From positions 599,410 to 663,409 of the forward strand of contig MNCI01023453.1 in NCBI GenBank assembly GCA_015680685.1: DNA of 64,000 bases, given 5' to 3'. This document shows positions 35,767-48,110 of this stretch, piece after piece (position 1 is the first letter of the stretch; each line of letters starts with the position of its first letter). The notes below the pieces were generated by a model, which searched no databases, was not told the DNA's origin, and saw nothing but the letters and a program-made list of their open reading frames with translations. Made by a program: the position numbers and the translations under genes. Source of the stretch: Gnetum montanum. Its lineage: Eukaryota > Streptophyta > Gnetopsida > Gnetales > Gnetaceae.

Positions 35767-36989
35767 GTTATGCATAGGCTTAAAACCAAGTCTTACTACT
35801 TAAGAAATAAGCATCTTCCTAACTCTACTATGCAATAATTATGTTTACACTAAAAAGACTTTGTACTAATTCTTAAGAAATTTAGTGATTGTATTCACTT
35901 TTTTATTTTAAAAACATTTGCTCAAAATATAAGAAAACATACATAAATGAATTTCCCAACTTATTTTTTACTTTGAACCAATAATCAGTTTTTGCTAACT
36001 TAACCTCCTCTATCATTCGAAATGGAACTTCCAAGTAAATCAAGTATAGAGTGTTTCATGTGACAACCAAATGGCCTAAATGTATAAGCTAAGCATGACC
36101 TAAAATAAAAAAATGAATAAATTATTTAGCATATAATTTAGATAACATATAATAACATAATGAATAAATTCTTTTTGCATAGAAATTACACTTACTATAA
36201 GAGAAAGTTATAAGGAATTAGTAACAGGCAATGACCTTGAGGATTTGGTAGCTTTTATCACATAGAGAGATAAGCATTCTTGGTAGGAAAGGTTATAACT
36301 TACAATCAAGCACCATGTAGGATAAGATAGTTGATTAGTATAAAAGAAATAGATGTTGGGACAATCAACGATGTCATATTCTCATACTTTCATAGGAAGT
36401 ATATTCATCGCTAATATATGTCAATAATCAATGACATCGTGTAAGCCCAACATTTCACTCTTTAGCCTTGCTATTAATTTTTTTGTTGCCTTAAACCTAT
36501 TATTTAAGCCTTAGGAGATACTGGTCAAGAGTTAATGTGTGTCTTAATGGGCTAGTGAAGAACCAAGCACGCATATTCAATGTTTTCTTGTAAACCATTT
36601 TTAGTGATCCCTCCAAGTTCAAGATTTCATACCATTTGGTATTATTAAGTAATACATTGATTTTAGTAGTAATTATAATGAATATATCAACTATGTGATG
36701 CAAAGGGTAGCAAGAATCACACTATATTTTGTTTTAATGTGTTACATTTGAGTTCATTTAATATAAGATATTGTACTTACAAATTTAATTACATTTTTTT
36801 AAAATCTTTTTGAGACTAAAATTAAAATTGATTAAATCCATTAAATTTAAAAATCTCATTAAGAAAAATTTTAACTACTCTTGGTAACACTTGGAAAAAA
36901 TCAACCAAATTTCTAGTTGTAATATTCCATCTATGTCTAATGTGCTTCAAGATAGGAGATTGTAGGAAAATGTGGTATTCATCTTCAAT
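35767..36989. other. AT-rich flank between P and the LINE relic
   Basis: No supported gene to 36821. The segment 36424-36545 resembles 52260-52400 on the far side of the LINE (shared TTTAGCCTTRCTRT...CTATTAATT and surroundings). 36822-37007 on minus is listed separately. Confidence 0.45.
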
Positions 36990-37007
36990 GATATTTATAC
37001 TCCACAA
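36822..37007 (-). pseudogene. Possible C-terminal tail of a reverse-transcriptase element
   Basis: The 61-residue minus-strand frame has the pattern EDEYHIF...P-x-x-KHIRHRWN followed by an LVDFFQVLPRVVKIF block. It resembles the terminal segment of some LINE or cellular RT-derived proteins (E-D-E-x-H-F, then C-P and I-R). The cysteine position is Ser here. Identification is tentative. Confidence 0.25.
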
Positions 37008-37009
37008 TC

Positions 37010-37392
37010 AAAATATTTGTTATTCACAAGAAATTTTGAGCTACATTCTATGTATAGGCTTCATGTAACTATTTTATAGTTTATAGAAGCATTTGGCTTA
37101 AAAGTTAATCTTGCTAAGAATAGATTTTTTGACTTTGGACTGCACTAACATACCTTTCAACTATAAGCTTTTTTTTTAGTTGTAATATAGCATATTTTCC
37201 TACAATTTATTTAGGATTGCCTATCTTCATTGGTAAAATGAAAGTATCGATTTGGAATGAGGTATGTCATAAGATCTCAAATAATCTAAGTAGTTGGAAA
37301 GAAAAAATGTTATCTTAGGTAGAACATCTCCACTTCATTAGATATGCTCTTTAAGTTCTTCTTATGTATTTACTCTTATGTTTGAATGCTCC
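37010..37392 (+). pseudogene. LINE reverse transcriptase relic, left part
   Basis: Plus-strand translation gives FGLKVNLAKNRFF, then YLGLPIFIGKMKVSIWNEVC and SNNLSSWKEKMLS. These are the conserved post-palm blocks of plant LINE RT (S-G-L-x-x-N-x-x-K-S; Y-L-G-x-P; W-K-x-x-x-L-S). Stops and frame changes are present. The relic stops at 37392, where element B begins, and continues at 51358 beyond B. Confidence 0.65.
37388..37392. other. Target-site duplication of B (left)
   Basis: GCTCC, identical to 51358-51362 on the other side of the element. Confidence 0.85.
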
Positions 37393-38253
37393 TGATGAGC
37401 GATGAGGTACCCCTACACCCAACCATATGAATCATGAAGCATTCACACACTATCCAGTCGAATTCCACAAACTTTGTTGTTTCCAATGCACTAGCCCTTT
37501 AGAAAGTGAATCTATCCTTAAGGTCAATCCTTGTCTTCTGAATTACACTTTGACATTCATTGGTATGGTTAAGTGTAATTGAGGCATTCAATTTTTATCA
37601 TTTTTATGTTTTATAGTTGGATGCTTAAATTGTAGATAAAAAGGAATTTGATTAACTAATCTAAATTAACTAATCATTTAAATACTCTTAACATAAGTAT
37701 TTGTTCCCACTTTCTGGACACATCTTAAACCCACATATCCAATTTTGGGTGACCAAGCACTACACTACTAGTTGTACCAAGTAATATCAGGCGAATATGT
37801 GTTACGCTTGAAGCGATCATACTTATGTGTGTAATCTATCTTGCTTAATTGTCTCATTAATGTAATAACTAGGAAATACTTGATAAGTAATTGAAAACAT
37901 TTAATAAATAATTAAAAATAGTAAATTCATAAATAAAGTAGCTAATCCATCCAAAGTGCTACTAGGTTTATCAAAAATCTTGTCTTTATTACTGAACATA
38001 CTATCGTGGTCAAGTACAAAAATGCTTGAATAAAGATCCATATACTCAATGAATCCTACTACGAACACTCAAGGGAAAAATTCTAACTTTTGAATGCAAA
38101 AAATGCAAGGGCTCCATTGCAACTACAATCAACTTCTACCATAAATGTGGCTGCAAGTGTGTATTTAGCTAAAAATCAAGAAAACTAACATTGCATTGAT
38201 AGGGCCTTGTTGACAAGGCCTTGTTAACGTAGCCAACTTAACGCAACTCATCC
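37393..38253 (-). repeat. 3' LTR of element B
   Basis: Begins on plus TGATGAGCGATGAGGTACCCC and ends ACTCATC next to TACCCCCATGAC (purine tract on minus). Arms on plus at 38195, 38209, 38223 and 38237, all 14 bp apart (ATTGAT, GTTGAC, GTTAAC, CTTAAC), with AGGCCT-centred spacers. A weak TATA counterpart (TAAATACA on minus) is near 38160-38167. Confidence 0.8.
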
Positions 38254-38494
38254 TACCCCCATGACTAAATGAAAACTCATCCTCAAGTTTTGTTACATAA
38301 TTGGGAAGGTATGGGATTATTAACTAACTTTTCTTCATATAAAATAAACTAACTGAATTGAAAAAAAATGGAGTTTATAGATCAACACATTACAAAAAAT
38401 GAAGGCGTTCATGACACAAAATTGAACATCATGATTCAACTCTTCAAAAATTGGAGAACATGTTCCTTGATGGTGTGAAGCTTGTTGGAGAAGA

Positions 38495-41331
38495 TCAAAT
38501 AGTCCCAGGTAGTGATGGTTCCTAAGGCTTCGAGGAACCTTACCTAGCTTCACACACTAGCAGTGGTTAAGGTGGCTACGGTTGTCCTACTACTACTGCA
38601 ACTTCAAGCAAGAGGAAAAAAGAATACAACAATGCTTTCATTTTGTCCTCCTTACTCTTAGGATCATACACCATCCACATAGCTTTTCCAATATGGGTTG
38701 GAATGGGCAGATCCCAAGGACATGAGATTACTGGAAACAACTCCTCAGCATTGATGAACCAGGAAGTAAACTATTTACATTCAATGTTGAACGCTCTCAC
38801 TGTTTTCTTCAATTTCTAGTAGTCATTCATCCATTTGGCTAGGTTCTTAGTGATAAATAATTGATCTCTAAATTTCCCTTTGAAAACTTCAACTTCGGTG
38901 TTAGTAGTCTCAAGCTTTTGCTTAGTGTCCTTGTGGTTTTTGAACTCGGCCTCGTATAGTAGATACAAGCTAGCCACTTGTTTTTCCAACTCTAACCATG
39001 ATCAGTTGGTAGTAAACATTGCTAGGTTTGTATAATGGAGATTGGCCAACTTCATGTACTCTATCATCTCCTTGATTTGCAACTCCTTCAAGTAGATCTT
39101 CGCTTTATTGTAGGTGTCAATACCATCAAGGATGGGCTGCCACATCTCTCTTTTTTGCTAGAGTTATTAGAGGGCTTCATTCATTTTCACCTTTTCCATC
39201 TAGATTTATTTTTCATTTAGTTCCTTTTGCAAACCAACCTAGTCCCTATAGTGATTTTTCACTTTCTCAAATTTCAAAGCTTCGTTCTTCTAGGTGAAAA
39301 TCTCAATGGTAGACTTTATCACAAGGTGTGTACCTCCTCCATTGAAAAATTGTGATTCTCCATGACCAATTTCCTCAATTTAGTGTTTACACTGGTAAGC
39401 TACTCCTATTGTTGATGAATGAATTCTTGCATTTGATCTTTTTGAGTATCAACATTTCACAAGCAATAATTTTATGCAGTCAATGCTTCATTCTCATGGC
39501 ACATTTGATTCATGTCCTTTTTGATTAAGTGCATTTCAGCTTCTGTTATGGACTACTTAAATATGGTCATCACTGCCTCCTCCTCAGCCTTCTAAAATCA
39601 TTCTTGGAGCTGTTTGATAGCTTCATCTCTCATCACTTTGGGCTGAGGATTGTTTGTTCTAAAAGTTAGGCACAAAGTTCGGCAACCTCCATAGCCAAGC
39701 ATTGATTTTGCTCTTGGGCCATTTCTAGTTTCCCCTCCAAAATAATACATCTTCCCCTTGTAGTCAAAGATATTCTCTGAAAGATCAAAGATGTTTGGAG
39801 TCAATTGCCCAGTTTCTACTAGTCATTCCAACAATTTTTCATGTTGAGCTACATATAACTTCCCACTAACTATGCTTGTGGACATCTGCAACTCTTAGAG
39901 TGTAGATACATATAGTACAAATGTTGTGGATGCATTTTTTGCTTTAACTACATGGTCATCTATCACTTCTATCACTATCTCCTACCCTTGGTGCTGCATC
40001 ACCAAGACAATTTCCTCTTCACCTTCCTCCAACCTCACCAAGAAAGTGGCAGCATTCCCAAAGATTTCTAGGAATAGATTATGTGTTGCTAATGACATCA
40101 TCACCTCTCAAGTGTTGGGATCTAACCTTGAAGGTAGCTGCATTCTTTAGGTAGAGAAAATAAGACCACCTCTCTCCATCTAGCTAACTATTCAGGCCAC
40201 CTCATTAAGGTGACTCATTACTAGCCGATACATAGATGGATCCATCCCACTTATTCCTACTTATTATTTTTGTTCACTCAAGAGCTATTCTCATATTTTT
40301 TGCAAACATCCAATGGTTTTGCATGCCTTCAATGTTGTTTTCTGAGTGGGTGGTGGTGGCAAAAATTCCTCTTATTAAGTTGTTGCTGGCATTTTATCCT
40401 TCATGATTTCTACCCATGAGGCCATGGAAACATGCTTGAGAGTGTCGTTAGAGTAGCAAATAATGTTGAACCGTTTGCAAAGTTTTCTGATGAGGCATGA
40501 AAAGGGTAGGATCTTCCTTCCATGTTTATTTTCTTTGAAATGTTTTTCAATCTCCAAGTATAGTAGTTGTGGAATGTTAACAGGGAACTTATTACTTAGA
40601 GTCATGCATGCTCGAGTGAAGAAAGTAGTCACCTTGGTTGGCCTCATTGTTGGATTAAGGTGATAGGCGACATTCTCAAAATAAATTTTCTTTGTCGGTG
40701 TCATTACACCATAGTCCTTATGGTCAACCCTGTAGTAATGTTAGGTCCACTTCCTTTTAGCCTTAGGATCACCTTTTGTAGATAATTTAGCCAGCTATGT
40801 TCTTATGTCAAGCAACCCAAGTGCCTGTGTAATGGCTTCTACTAAGTAGGACACTTGAATGTTCTTGATCTTGACAATGGACCTTGGCCTTCAACTACTC
40901 CAAAAGAGATAAGTCTCTCCCATGTACCATTCCCCATTAGACATGATGACTACCCACATGGGAGAGGTCTGTAGTTGTGTCTTAACATACTCTAAAGCTT
41001 TCTCCAAAAATGGCCTGAAGTTTATCTCTTAAAGAACTGATCTTTGAATGTCTCAAGATCAACTGATGTCTAGGTAGGATTGATTCAATGTGACCTCAAT
41101 CCTTGGCATGAGTCCAAACACTTCTCTTCTTTGTGATTATTTGGTTAGCACTTTTTCCTCTAAAATTTGTCTGATAGATTCTACTTCGAGCTTCTCCCGA
41201 AGAGGTCTCGTTGCATGGATCAGCTCTGGTAGTTCTTGGCCTTATTCTTACTAGTCCCTTCTAGCTTTGGGTCATTTCTCCCATGCTTGTGAGGGTCCTC
41301 CTTCTTGTGGATGTTTTTGTTTGGGTGCCAT
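38495..41331 (-). pseudogene. ORF2 of element B: extra protein, function unknown
   Basis: Starts MAPKQKHPQEGG immediately after the acceptor TGTGATTATAG and ends LPGTI then TGA, the same ends as ORF2 of P. The longest intact part is 40704-40375 (AYHLNPTMRPTKVTTF, FPVNIPQLLYLEIEKHF, LIRKLCKRFNIICYSND). It aligns with P at 32398-32640 with many conservative changes. The C-terminal half has Leu/Glu/Lys-rich coiled-coil character. Several stops and shifts. The product is unknown; conservation of block order across two diverged copies indicates past selection. Confidence 0.65.
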
Positions 41332-41650
41332 CTATAATCACAATAAGACCATGGATTAGTAATCATTGTGTAGCCTTAAAAAAATTGGGATACCTTCACT
41401 CTTGAGGATAGTTACACTTGGCTAAGTTGTGATTATGGCTAATTTAATTAATCCAATTATCATTTATTTATGTATTATCATTAATAAATCATCTTAAAGG
41501 TTGTTGAAAGGGTTAACTTGGGAAAAAGTTGATGTTAATATATGGTTAAGGTTATTAACACTTTGGGGGAGTTAGAAAATTTTTCAAAAACTTTCATCAA
41601 TTTTTCATCAAAAACCATAAGGTTTGTGGCCCCAACAATAAAGATCTTAC
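41332..41650 (-). other. Intron in front of ORF2 (element B)
   Basis: Donor on minus: ACCGAAG then GTAAGATC (GT at 41650-41649). Acceptor TGTGATTATAG at 41332, directly abutting the ATG of ORF2. Length 319 nt. The donor context and acceptor position match P, where the exon ends ACCGGAG. Confidence 0.55.
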
Positions 41651-41798
41651 CTTCGGTAGGTGCAAGATCAAAAAATGAAGTCATTTGAACAAATGGTTGG
41701 GAAGTTATGAGCTCTGAAAGGTTTTGGGCTCTGAAAAATTGCAAAAATTCCTCATGTGTTATGGGAAATCTGCAAAAAATCTCCAAACTATCTTGTAG

Positions 41799-41887
41799 TA
41801 TATATAGGATCTAAGTACGATGTCAACAAGGCCTAGTCGACGAGGCCTCATCGATGTAGCCAGTTATGTTGACAAGGCCTCGTCGAT
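41799..41887 (-). promoter_or_regulatory. Internal promoter of element B
   Basis: TATA box TATATATA on minus at 41799-41806. Upstream, plus-coordinate arms at 41822 (GTCAAC), 41836 (GTCGAC) and 41850 (ATCGAT) in 14-bp steps, then 41868 (GTTGAC) and 41882 (GTCGAT). Spacers centre on AGGCCT. 41836-41855 is a 20-bp palindrome with two mismatching bases, both explicable as CpG decay. The centre AGGCCT is shared with this element's own LTR. Confidence 0.65.
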
Positions 41888-43640
41888 GCAGTCAATGACC
41901 ACTGTTGGCTTGGTCAAAGTTTTAAATTACAAAGAATTTTTGAATGAAATTGGGGTCAAATGGAATCTTAGAAGACCAAGAATAGTATGAAAACATGAGA
42001 AGAGGGTGTTTAAGCTCATAAATTTGAAAAAATGGAAAAACTGAAGAAAAATTAATTTAGTGGATGAATGAAATGAAAGATTAAGGAGTACTAAGTGATT
42101 TACAAAATGAAAAATGCAAAAGGTCATATTGTGCTGATGTCAAAGGTAAGGACCCTTAACTAACCAAGCCAAGAGCTATATAAGTGGGTCCTCCCCATAG
42201 TGGGCTCATGTCTTTTTTGCCCTTGTATAACCTCAATTAAAGATTCTATGGGTCCCATAGTTAATTAATGGTCATGAAAAATTAAAGACCAACATGAAAG
42301 AATCCACTTAAGAATCCCAATACATTAGACTAAGACATAGAGCATAACATAGAATCCAATAGTGAGGTGAGTTACGATAGCATGGATGGATGATAGAGAA
42401 GGTGGAATGGAGTTTCAAATTGAGGTCATAAGAAGTCCCTGATGGAATTTATGGTTAAAATGACTAGAGAAATTCCATCCTCAATCTAAACCAAAATCAT
42501 CCACTCTCAATGACTTTGCATTGCTGCTCTAAGAGTGATCCACCCATTCAAGACATAAGAGTACTTCCACAAAACTAGCCACCATTCTACAAAGAGAAGA
42601 AATGAGAAGTAGGAAGTAAGAGAGAAAACCTTAGTTAGAGGGGACCTTCAAGCATAGGTGCATGCTATTTGAGTCTCATAACCAATGCTTATAGCCCATT
42701 TATTTATCCAAGGGATGTTCTTTGAATTCCCATTGTTTTTGTTTCTTTTAAAATGGAAACCATGCCATGTGAGGACTTATTTGTGTTGAAGGGGTGTGCT
42801 TTGAATTTCCATTGTTTTTGTTTTTTTTTTCTCTCTTTGAAATGGAAACCACACCATGCAATGATGTTATTTGACTTCCTATTAGTTGTTGGTGTGGAAT
42901 GACAAGAAGTCTATGAAAAACACTCAAGCACTGAAGTAAGTAGAAGATTACAATGAGTATTAAGTCCCCTTGAAGTCACACCCTTTACAAACCTTTGAAT
43001 CTTTCCTAATTCTAGAACTACCAAGGTCATCGATTGATTAAAAGTTTCTTTAATGAAAGGAACCTCAAATTCTTGGAACAAGGAAAACCATAGATTTCAT
43101 TGGATGGGTGGATGATGTGGGCTCACTGCCTATTCTATGAAAAATAAACCATGTCAAAGTCATTAGACATCAGAATTCAAAATAGAAACCAAACATTGAT
43201 AAGCACACATTCAGCACAAACCATCATTAGTAAACAACAACAATTACACTGTGTCCTATGGCAATAAAGTAAATTTATTAGCAAAAATGAGAAAATATCA
43301 CACTTAAATCAAACCAAACAAAGAAAAATATATATAATAAAATGTAAAATAGTCAAGAAAGTTCAAAAGTACTAGAGATGGTGTAAAATTAGAAAAATTG
43401 AAAAATTAAGAATTTGTAAAATAAATAATTTGTAAAAATCAAAAATGTGAAAAGCAAAAAGTAGAAAAACCAAGAACTAATTTGATGGTTAGCATAGATG
43501 GCCATCTCCCCCATGACTGATTTGGAAGGAGGAGATCCAAAAGATAGAACATGGTTGTTCATGTGTTGAGGTGATGTTTGCACTAGCCTATCTTGGTTCT
43601 AGGAAAGGCTTTACTTGTTGGATATTGACCAACTACTTTC
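41888..43640. other. Non-coding region of element B after integrase
   Basis: No supported gene. Conserved with Q (7260-8230) and partly with D (17220-17480). It contains the CAGTCATGGGGGAGATGG motif on minus (about 43500-43520) and AT-rich GTAAAAT repeats (43330-43450). Confidence 0.6.
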
Positions 43641-43821
43641 TATTTGGGCTGTTAGGTTTTTAGATCAACATGGCCCCAAAGGGAAAGGTTTGATCAATTA
43701 TATAAGGTCCCTCCCACAATGTTTGGAATTTTATCTTTTGGGGTACATGTGTGGGGTTCCAGGAAAGAACCTTATCACTTGATTGAAGTTTTACTTTCTT
43801 GATTCTAAGGTTATGACGTTG

Positions 43822-43826
43822 CTTAT
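43822..43826. other. Target-site duplication of S (left)
   Basis: CTTAT; right copy CTTGT at 44621-44625, differing by one transition. Confidence 0.6.
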
Positions 43827-44620
43827 TGATGAGTAGCAAGATACCCCTACACTCAACCATACGAATATGAGCGTAGCACACGTGATCCAGTCGAACTCTG
43901 CAGACTAAGTGCCTACATGCCTCATGGAACACTTAGGGTTAATCATTCGTTGTCATTCCAGACTTACTTGTAGTTGTCACGGTGTATGCTTAAGTAAGTC
44001 TAAGGTATATGATTTTTATATCTTTTTATGTTTTATCTCCTATGCTATTGAGGTGAAGGGTTAAGAAGACTAATTGACTAACTCTAACTAATTAACTAAG
44101 TCTTAATTAACCTAACGTCAGCATCCGTTCCCACTTACCGTTCACACACTAAACCGATGCAACCTTGGCTACCAAATGCTAATCATTGCTGGGATCACCA
44201 AGCATAACGCACATGCTAGAAGTGGTCGTACTGAGGCAATTAACTAGGAGAGAAGGGTTGAGAAATATTTAATAACTAATAAAGCATTTAAATGATGAAT
44301 AATAAATAATAGTAAATAAAATCCTAATTAGCCTATTCCATGCACTACAAGGTTTATCCAAGAAGTTCGTCTTTATTGCCGTACACAAACTTGTGTTCAG
44401 GTACAATGTCTGCTCGAATAAAGATCCGTTCACTTTGGAGTTCCTACTACAGGCACATGGAAATTAATCTATCTCTAGAGGGAAAAAACTGCTAGAGTTT
44501 CACTACGGTCTAGGCCTAGATTGGGAAACAAGGGAGAGCCACCTCTTATTTATAGATATGATAGCCCACCGTGATATCGTGTACGCAATATCGCAGCCCA
44601 TGCGATTTCATGTCCCATCA
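43827..44620 (-). repeat. Solo LTR S inside the integrase of B
   Basis: 794 bp from TGATGAGTAGCAAGATACCCC to TGTCCCATCA on plus, with no primer site or purine tract at either side. TATA box TATAAATA on minus at 44547-44554. Arms at 44573 (GATATC), 44587 (AATATC) and 44601 (TGCGAT), 14 bp apart. Eighteen bases lie between the first arm and TATA. Same superfamily as B but a different subfamily sequence. Confidence 0.8.
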
Positions 44621-45492
44621 CTTGTCTAATGCCTTGTTGAACTCATTCAAGGATAGGGCCACTATGCAATTTTTGTCTAGCATGCTTAGATTGATCAATC
44701 TTTCCTTCTATGCCAAACTTAGATCAAGGTTTAGATCATAGGCTGTTGAGAGTGTATGGAGCTCAGATTGAATCAGGAGCATTGGAAGTTTTCCATACAC
44801 TAACTCATAGGGAGAATAGCCAATAGGAAGTTTCCAAGTTAAAAAATAAGCCCAGAGAGCATCATTGAGTTTTGTACTCCAGTCCTTCCTATATTTGCTA
44901 ATGGTTCACGTTAATATTTTTGTAATCTCTAAGTTGGTTACCTCTACTTAACCATTGGCTTGGGGATGGTAAGGTATTGTTAATTTATGTTCTACCCCTA
45001 AGCGTTGCATTAATTTTCTAAATGTGGCACCTATGAAATTAGTTTCATTATCAAAAATTAGTGAACATGGCATCCCAAACCTATTAATGATATTTTTTTG
45101 TATAAATTTGGCAACAATGGATGATGTACAATCAATAACGGTTGTTGCTTCTACCCATTTTGTGCAATAGTCAACTGCTGCTATAATATACGCCTTCCTG
45201 TTAAACATGGGTGTGATGGGATCCATGAAGTCAACCCCCCATATGTTGAAAGGTTCTAGTGGTTAAATCCATTGTTAAAGACCTTCCATGTGAGTGGTCA
45301 TCCCCCCATCACATTGACAATGTTCACAAGACTTGACAAACTAGTGGGCATTCCTAAATATTGTAGGTCAATAGTATCCTACCATCAGGATTTTTATGGC
45401 CATGCATCTCCATGCATAGTGGCCTCCACAAGGTCCTTCATGAGCATCTTGGAGAACACACAATTGATCTTCATCAAGGACACACCAATAGA

Positions 45493-46010
45493 TCAAGCCA
45501 TCGGCACACACCTTGTAAAGGTGTCCATTGATTTCCATAAAGTATTTGACCTAATGAAGAAATTGTTGTTTTTAGCTAAAATCCAAGTCTTATGACATCT
45601 CTTGAGATATGTGAGGATTTCAATATACCATGTTGCTTTTTCAGGCATTTTTTTACTTATTTTTCTTGTAAAGAGGAGTTCATCTAGACACTGATCAGAG
45701 AGTAGGCTCTCCTCCTCTTTATTATCCCATCTTAAGCAAGAGAGGTGGTCAGTGATCACATTCTTAGTTCCTTTTCGATCTACCATAGTGAGATCAAATT
45801 CTTGCAAGATCACAATCCACCGTATGACATGAGGGGTCATCGTCAACTTATTCATGAGGAAGAAAATTGCACTATGGTCCACATGCACAAATACTTTGTA
45901 ACCCAGCACATAGTACTTAAACTTTTCTACCACATACACCACTGCCATTAATTCTTTCTCCATGGTGGTGTAATTTAACTATTCTCCCACAATGCTTCGA
46001 CTCATGTAGT
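45493..46010 (-). pseudogene. RNase H of element B
   Basis: The 45963-45493 frame is long and open (156 residues). It begins EKELMAVVYVVEKFKYYVLG, continues with VHVDHSAIFFL, RWIVILQEFD and DHLSCLRWD, the standard blocks of the Ty3/gypsy RNase H fold. The acidic and histidine residues of the DH motif remain. The upstream part is shifted in frame. RNase H removes the RNA template during reverse transcription. Confidence 0.7.
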
Positions 46011-46960
46011 GGATATAGTATGGAAATTTCTTATCATCCATCTATGTGAGCACTACTTCCAAATCATAGTTAGATGCATCTATCATGATATGGAATGGTT
46101 TAAACCAATCTGGTGCTCATAGGATTGGTGTTTCTATGAGTTTTTATTTTAATTGTTGGAATGTATGTTCACATTCCTTGGTCCAGATGAAAGGTGCATC
46201 TTTCTTTGTAAGATCTACCAATGACATTACAATGTTAGAGAAATTCTTAATAAATCATCGGTAGTAACTAGTGTGTCCAAGGAATGATTAAACATCTTTA
46301 ACGATCTCTGGTTGGCATGTTATTCCTTGGATGATGCTTATCTTTTTGGGCCTACCTTAATCCATTTCTATGAAATTCAGTGCCCTGGCACAATGCCTTC
46401 TTGGATCATGAGATGGCTCTTTTTCTAGTTGAGCCATAGGTTTGTCTCTACACATCTCTTCCATACTTGCTCAAGTTAGTCCAAGGCTTGCTCAAAGGTA
46501 GCTTCATAGGTGGAGAAGTCATCCATGAAGACTTCAATACCATTGCTGATTTTCTATTGAAAGATACTAAGGACCAAGTGTTGAAATGTTGTAGGGGCAT
46601 TGCATAGGCCAAATGAAATTTTACAATATGCAAAAGTCCCTCGAGGACTTGTGAATGTTGTCCTAGCCTGATCTTTGAGTTCAATTTGGATTTGGTTATA
46701 GCCACTATAACCTTCCAAAAATCTATAATAATAATGCCCAGATATGGTGTCTAATAATTGATCCACAAATGACAAAGAAAAGTGATCCTAAATGTTCCAC
46801 ATTTAATAGCCTAAAGTTGATGCAGACCCACCATTTACCATCCTTCTTCAGTATAATTATGAGTGGGCTAACCCACTTACTATCTACGATGGGATAGATG
46901 AACCATGCCTTGAGGAGTTGCTCTATCTCCTCCTTAATGATTTGCTTCAATTTGGGGTTT
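46011..46960 (-). pseudogene. Reverse transcriptase of element B
   Basis: Overlapping minus frames 46950-46723, 46775-46554 and 46705-46448 carry successive RT blocks: YPIVDSKWVSPLI, DGKWWVCINFRLLN, FLEGYSGYNQI, TTFTSPRGTFAY, FGLCNAPTTFQ and VFMDDFS. The FMDD active-site box (46515-46535) is intact. At least two frameshifts and several stops disrupt the domain. It is colinear with D, and it is precisely the part missing in P and Q. Confidence 0.75.
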
Positions 46961-47379
46961 AGTCGCCTCTATGGCTGCCTTCTAGGTCTCATGGCTAGGT
47001 CAGTGTAGATACAATGCTGGCATATCCTTGGATCGATTCCTATTAGCTTTGTATATAACCAAGCAAAGGTTTTTGACCATTTATTGATTACTTTCAACAA
47101 CTTTTCTTTTTTTTAAGAGCAATTTTGGCATTAATGATGACCAATTTACCATTCTTTAAAAATGCATACTCCATACTGGTTGGTAAAGTCTTTAGATCTA
47201 AGGGCTCCTGCTTGAAGTAATCAGGGATTTCCAACTCTTCTCAACAAATATCATCATCTTCATTAGAGAGTTGGAAATGAACTTGTTCAATTTTATTCAT
47301 GCCTTCAACATATGCACATGTTAGGCTCTCAGTTGGCTCCATGCATATTTTGTTGTTATCTAAATTAGCTATTAGCCAC

Positions 47380-48110
47380 TGGGTGCCCTTCTACTTTGTG
47401 GTTGGTGTATACAAACACCTTTGAATATTGATCTCTTGTGCATACTAATTGCATGCTTTAATGTATGTGTTCTTGATTGACCAAATCCTTTGCACACAAT
47501 TACACTCATTATCACTATACGTGATGCATGGAATACACTTCTTCTTAATTTTTCCTAGCTCATTTTCCTTGGATATTTCTAAAGATAAGTCCCTTCTACG
47601 CATTCACGTGTCGGCCGTGCTTAACCAAGCTCTTCCCATAATGATAGGGAAGTCATTTTTGCACTTATCCACCTTGATTACTAGAAAATTAGCAGGATAG
47701 GACCACTCACAAACTGTGTTCACAATGTCCTCTATTAATTCCAAAGGGACAGTAATCAACTAATCTACTAATTCTAACTGGATGTCACTCTTCTTAAGAG
47801 GGGGTAGGTTCTAGGCCTTGTACATATCATGGGAAATGAGATTAACTTTGGAACCAGAATCAAGAAGAGCCTTGCATGGCTCTTGTCCAACAATTTGTAG
47901 ATAAATGAGTGGACTTCCTGGGTCAGATCTTTTTGTAGAAATATTGCCAACCTTGATCCAATCAGAAATAACATGGGTTAGCATTATAGTGCAGATCCTA
48001 GGTAGCACTTGGTTTGAAGGACACTCAAAGGTATTTCATGTAGAGGTTGAGGGTGATGGAGATGCAGGACGATCAACTGGAGTAGGTTGCCAGGGCTAGA
48101 GATGACTACT
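47380..48110 (-). pseudogene. Aspartic protease of element B
   Basis: The frames 48008-47811 and 47974-47774 contain KALLDSGSKVNLISHDMY, the retropepsin active-site region with DSG intact (about 47850-47868). Further down on minus are CIPCITYSDNECNC and CMEPTESL, shared with P. Stops break the later part. The expected role is cleavage of the gag-pol precursor. Confidence 0.7.

Larger units (their letters stand above)
43641..45480 (-). pseudogene. Integrase of element B, split by solo LTR S
   Basis: The zinc-binding N-terminal region (about 45480-45300) is frameshifted but shows His and Cys pairs (CEHCQCDGG). The catalytic core is at 45226-44900 (AAVDYCTKWVEA, SLIFDNETNF, PYHPQANG) followed by a stop, then VEVTNLEI, so D, D and E positions can be traced. 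The C-terminal GPY module (IKFQTLWEGPYII) is at about 43750-43670. Between core and GPY lies LTR S. Without S and one target copy the reading frame would be continuous. Integrase inserts the cDNA; this copy is broken by the stop and by S. Confidence 0.7.

Noticed and set aside
37393-44620. LTR S (43827-44620) as the 3' LTR of element B
   Set aside because: It has no purine tract, is flanked by its own target duplication and differs in sequence; the LTR at 37393 matches 50588-51357 and shares the GCTCC duplication.
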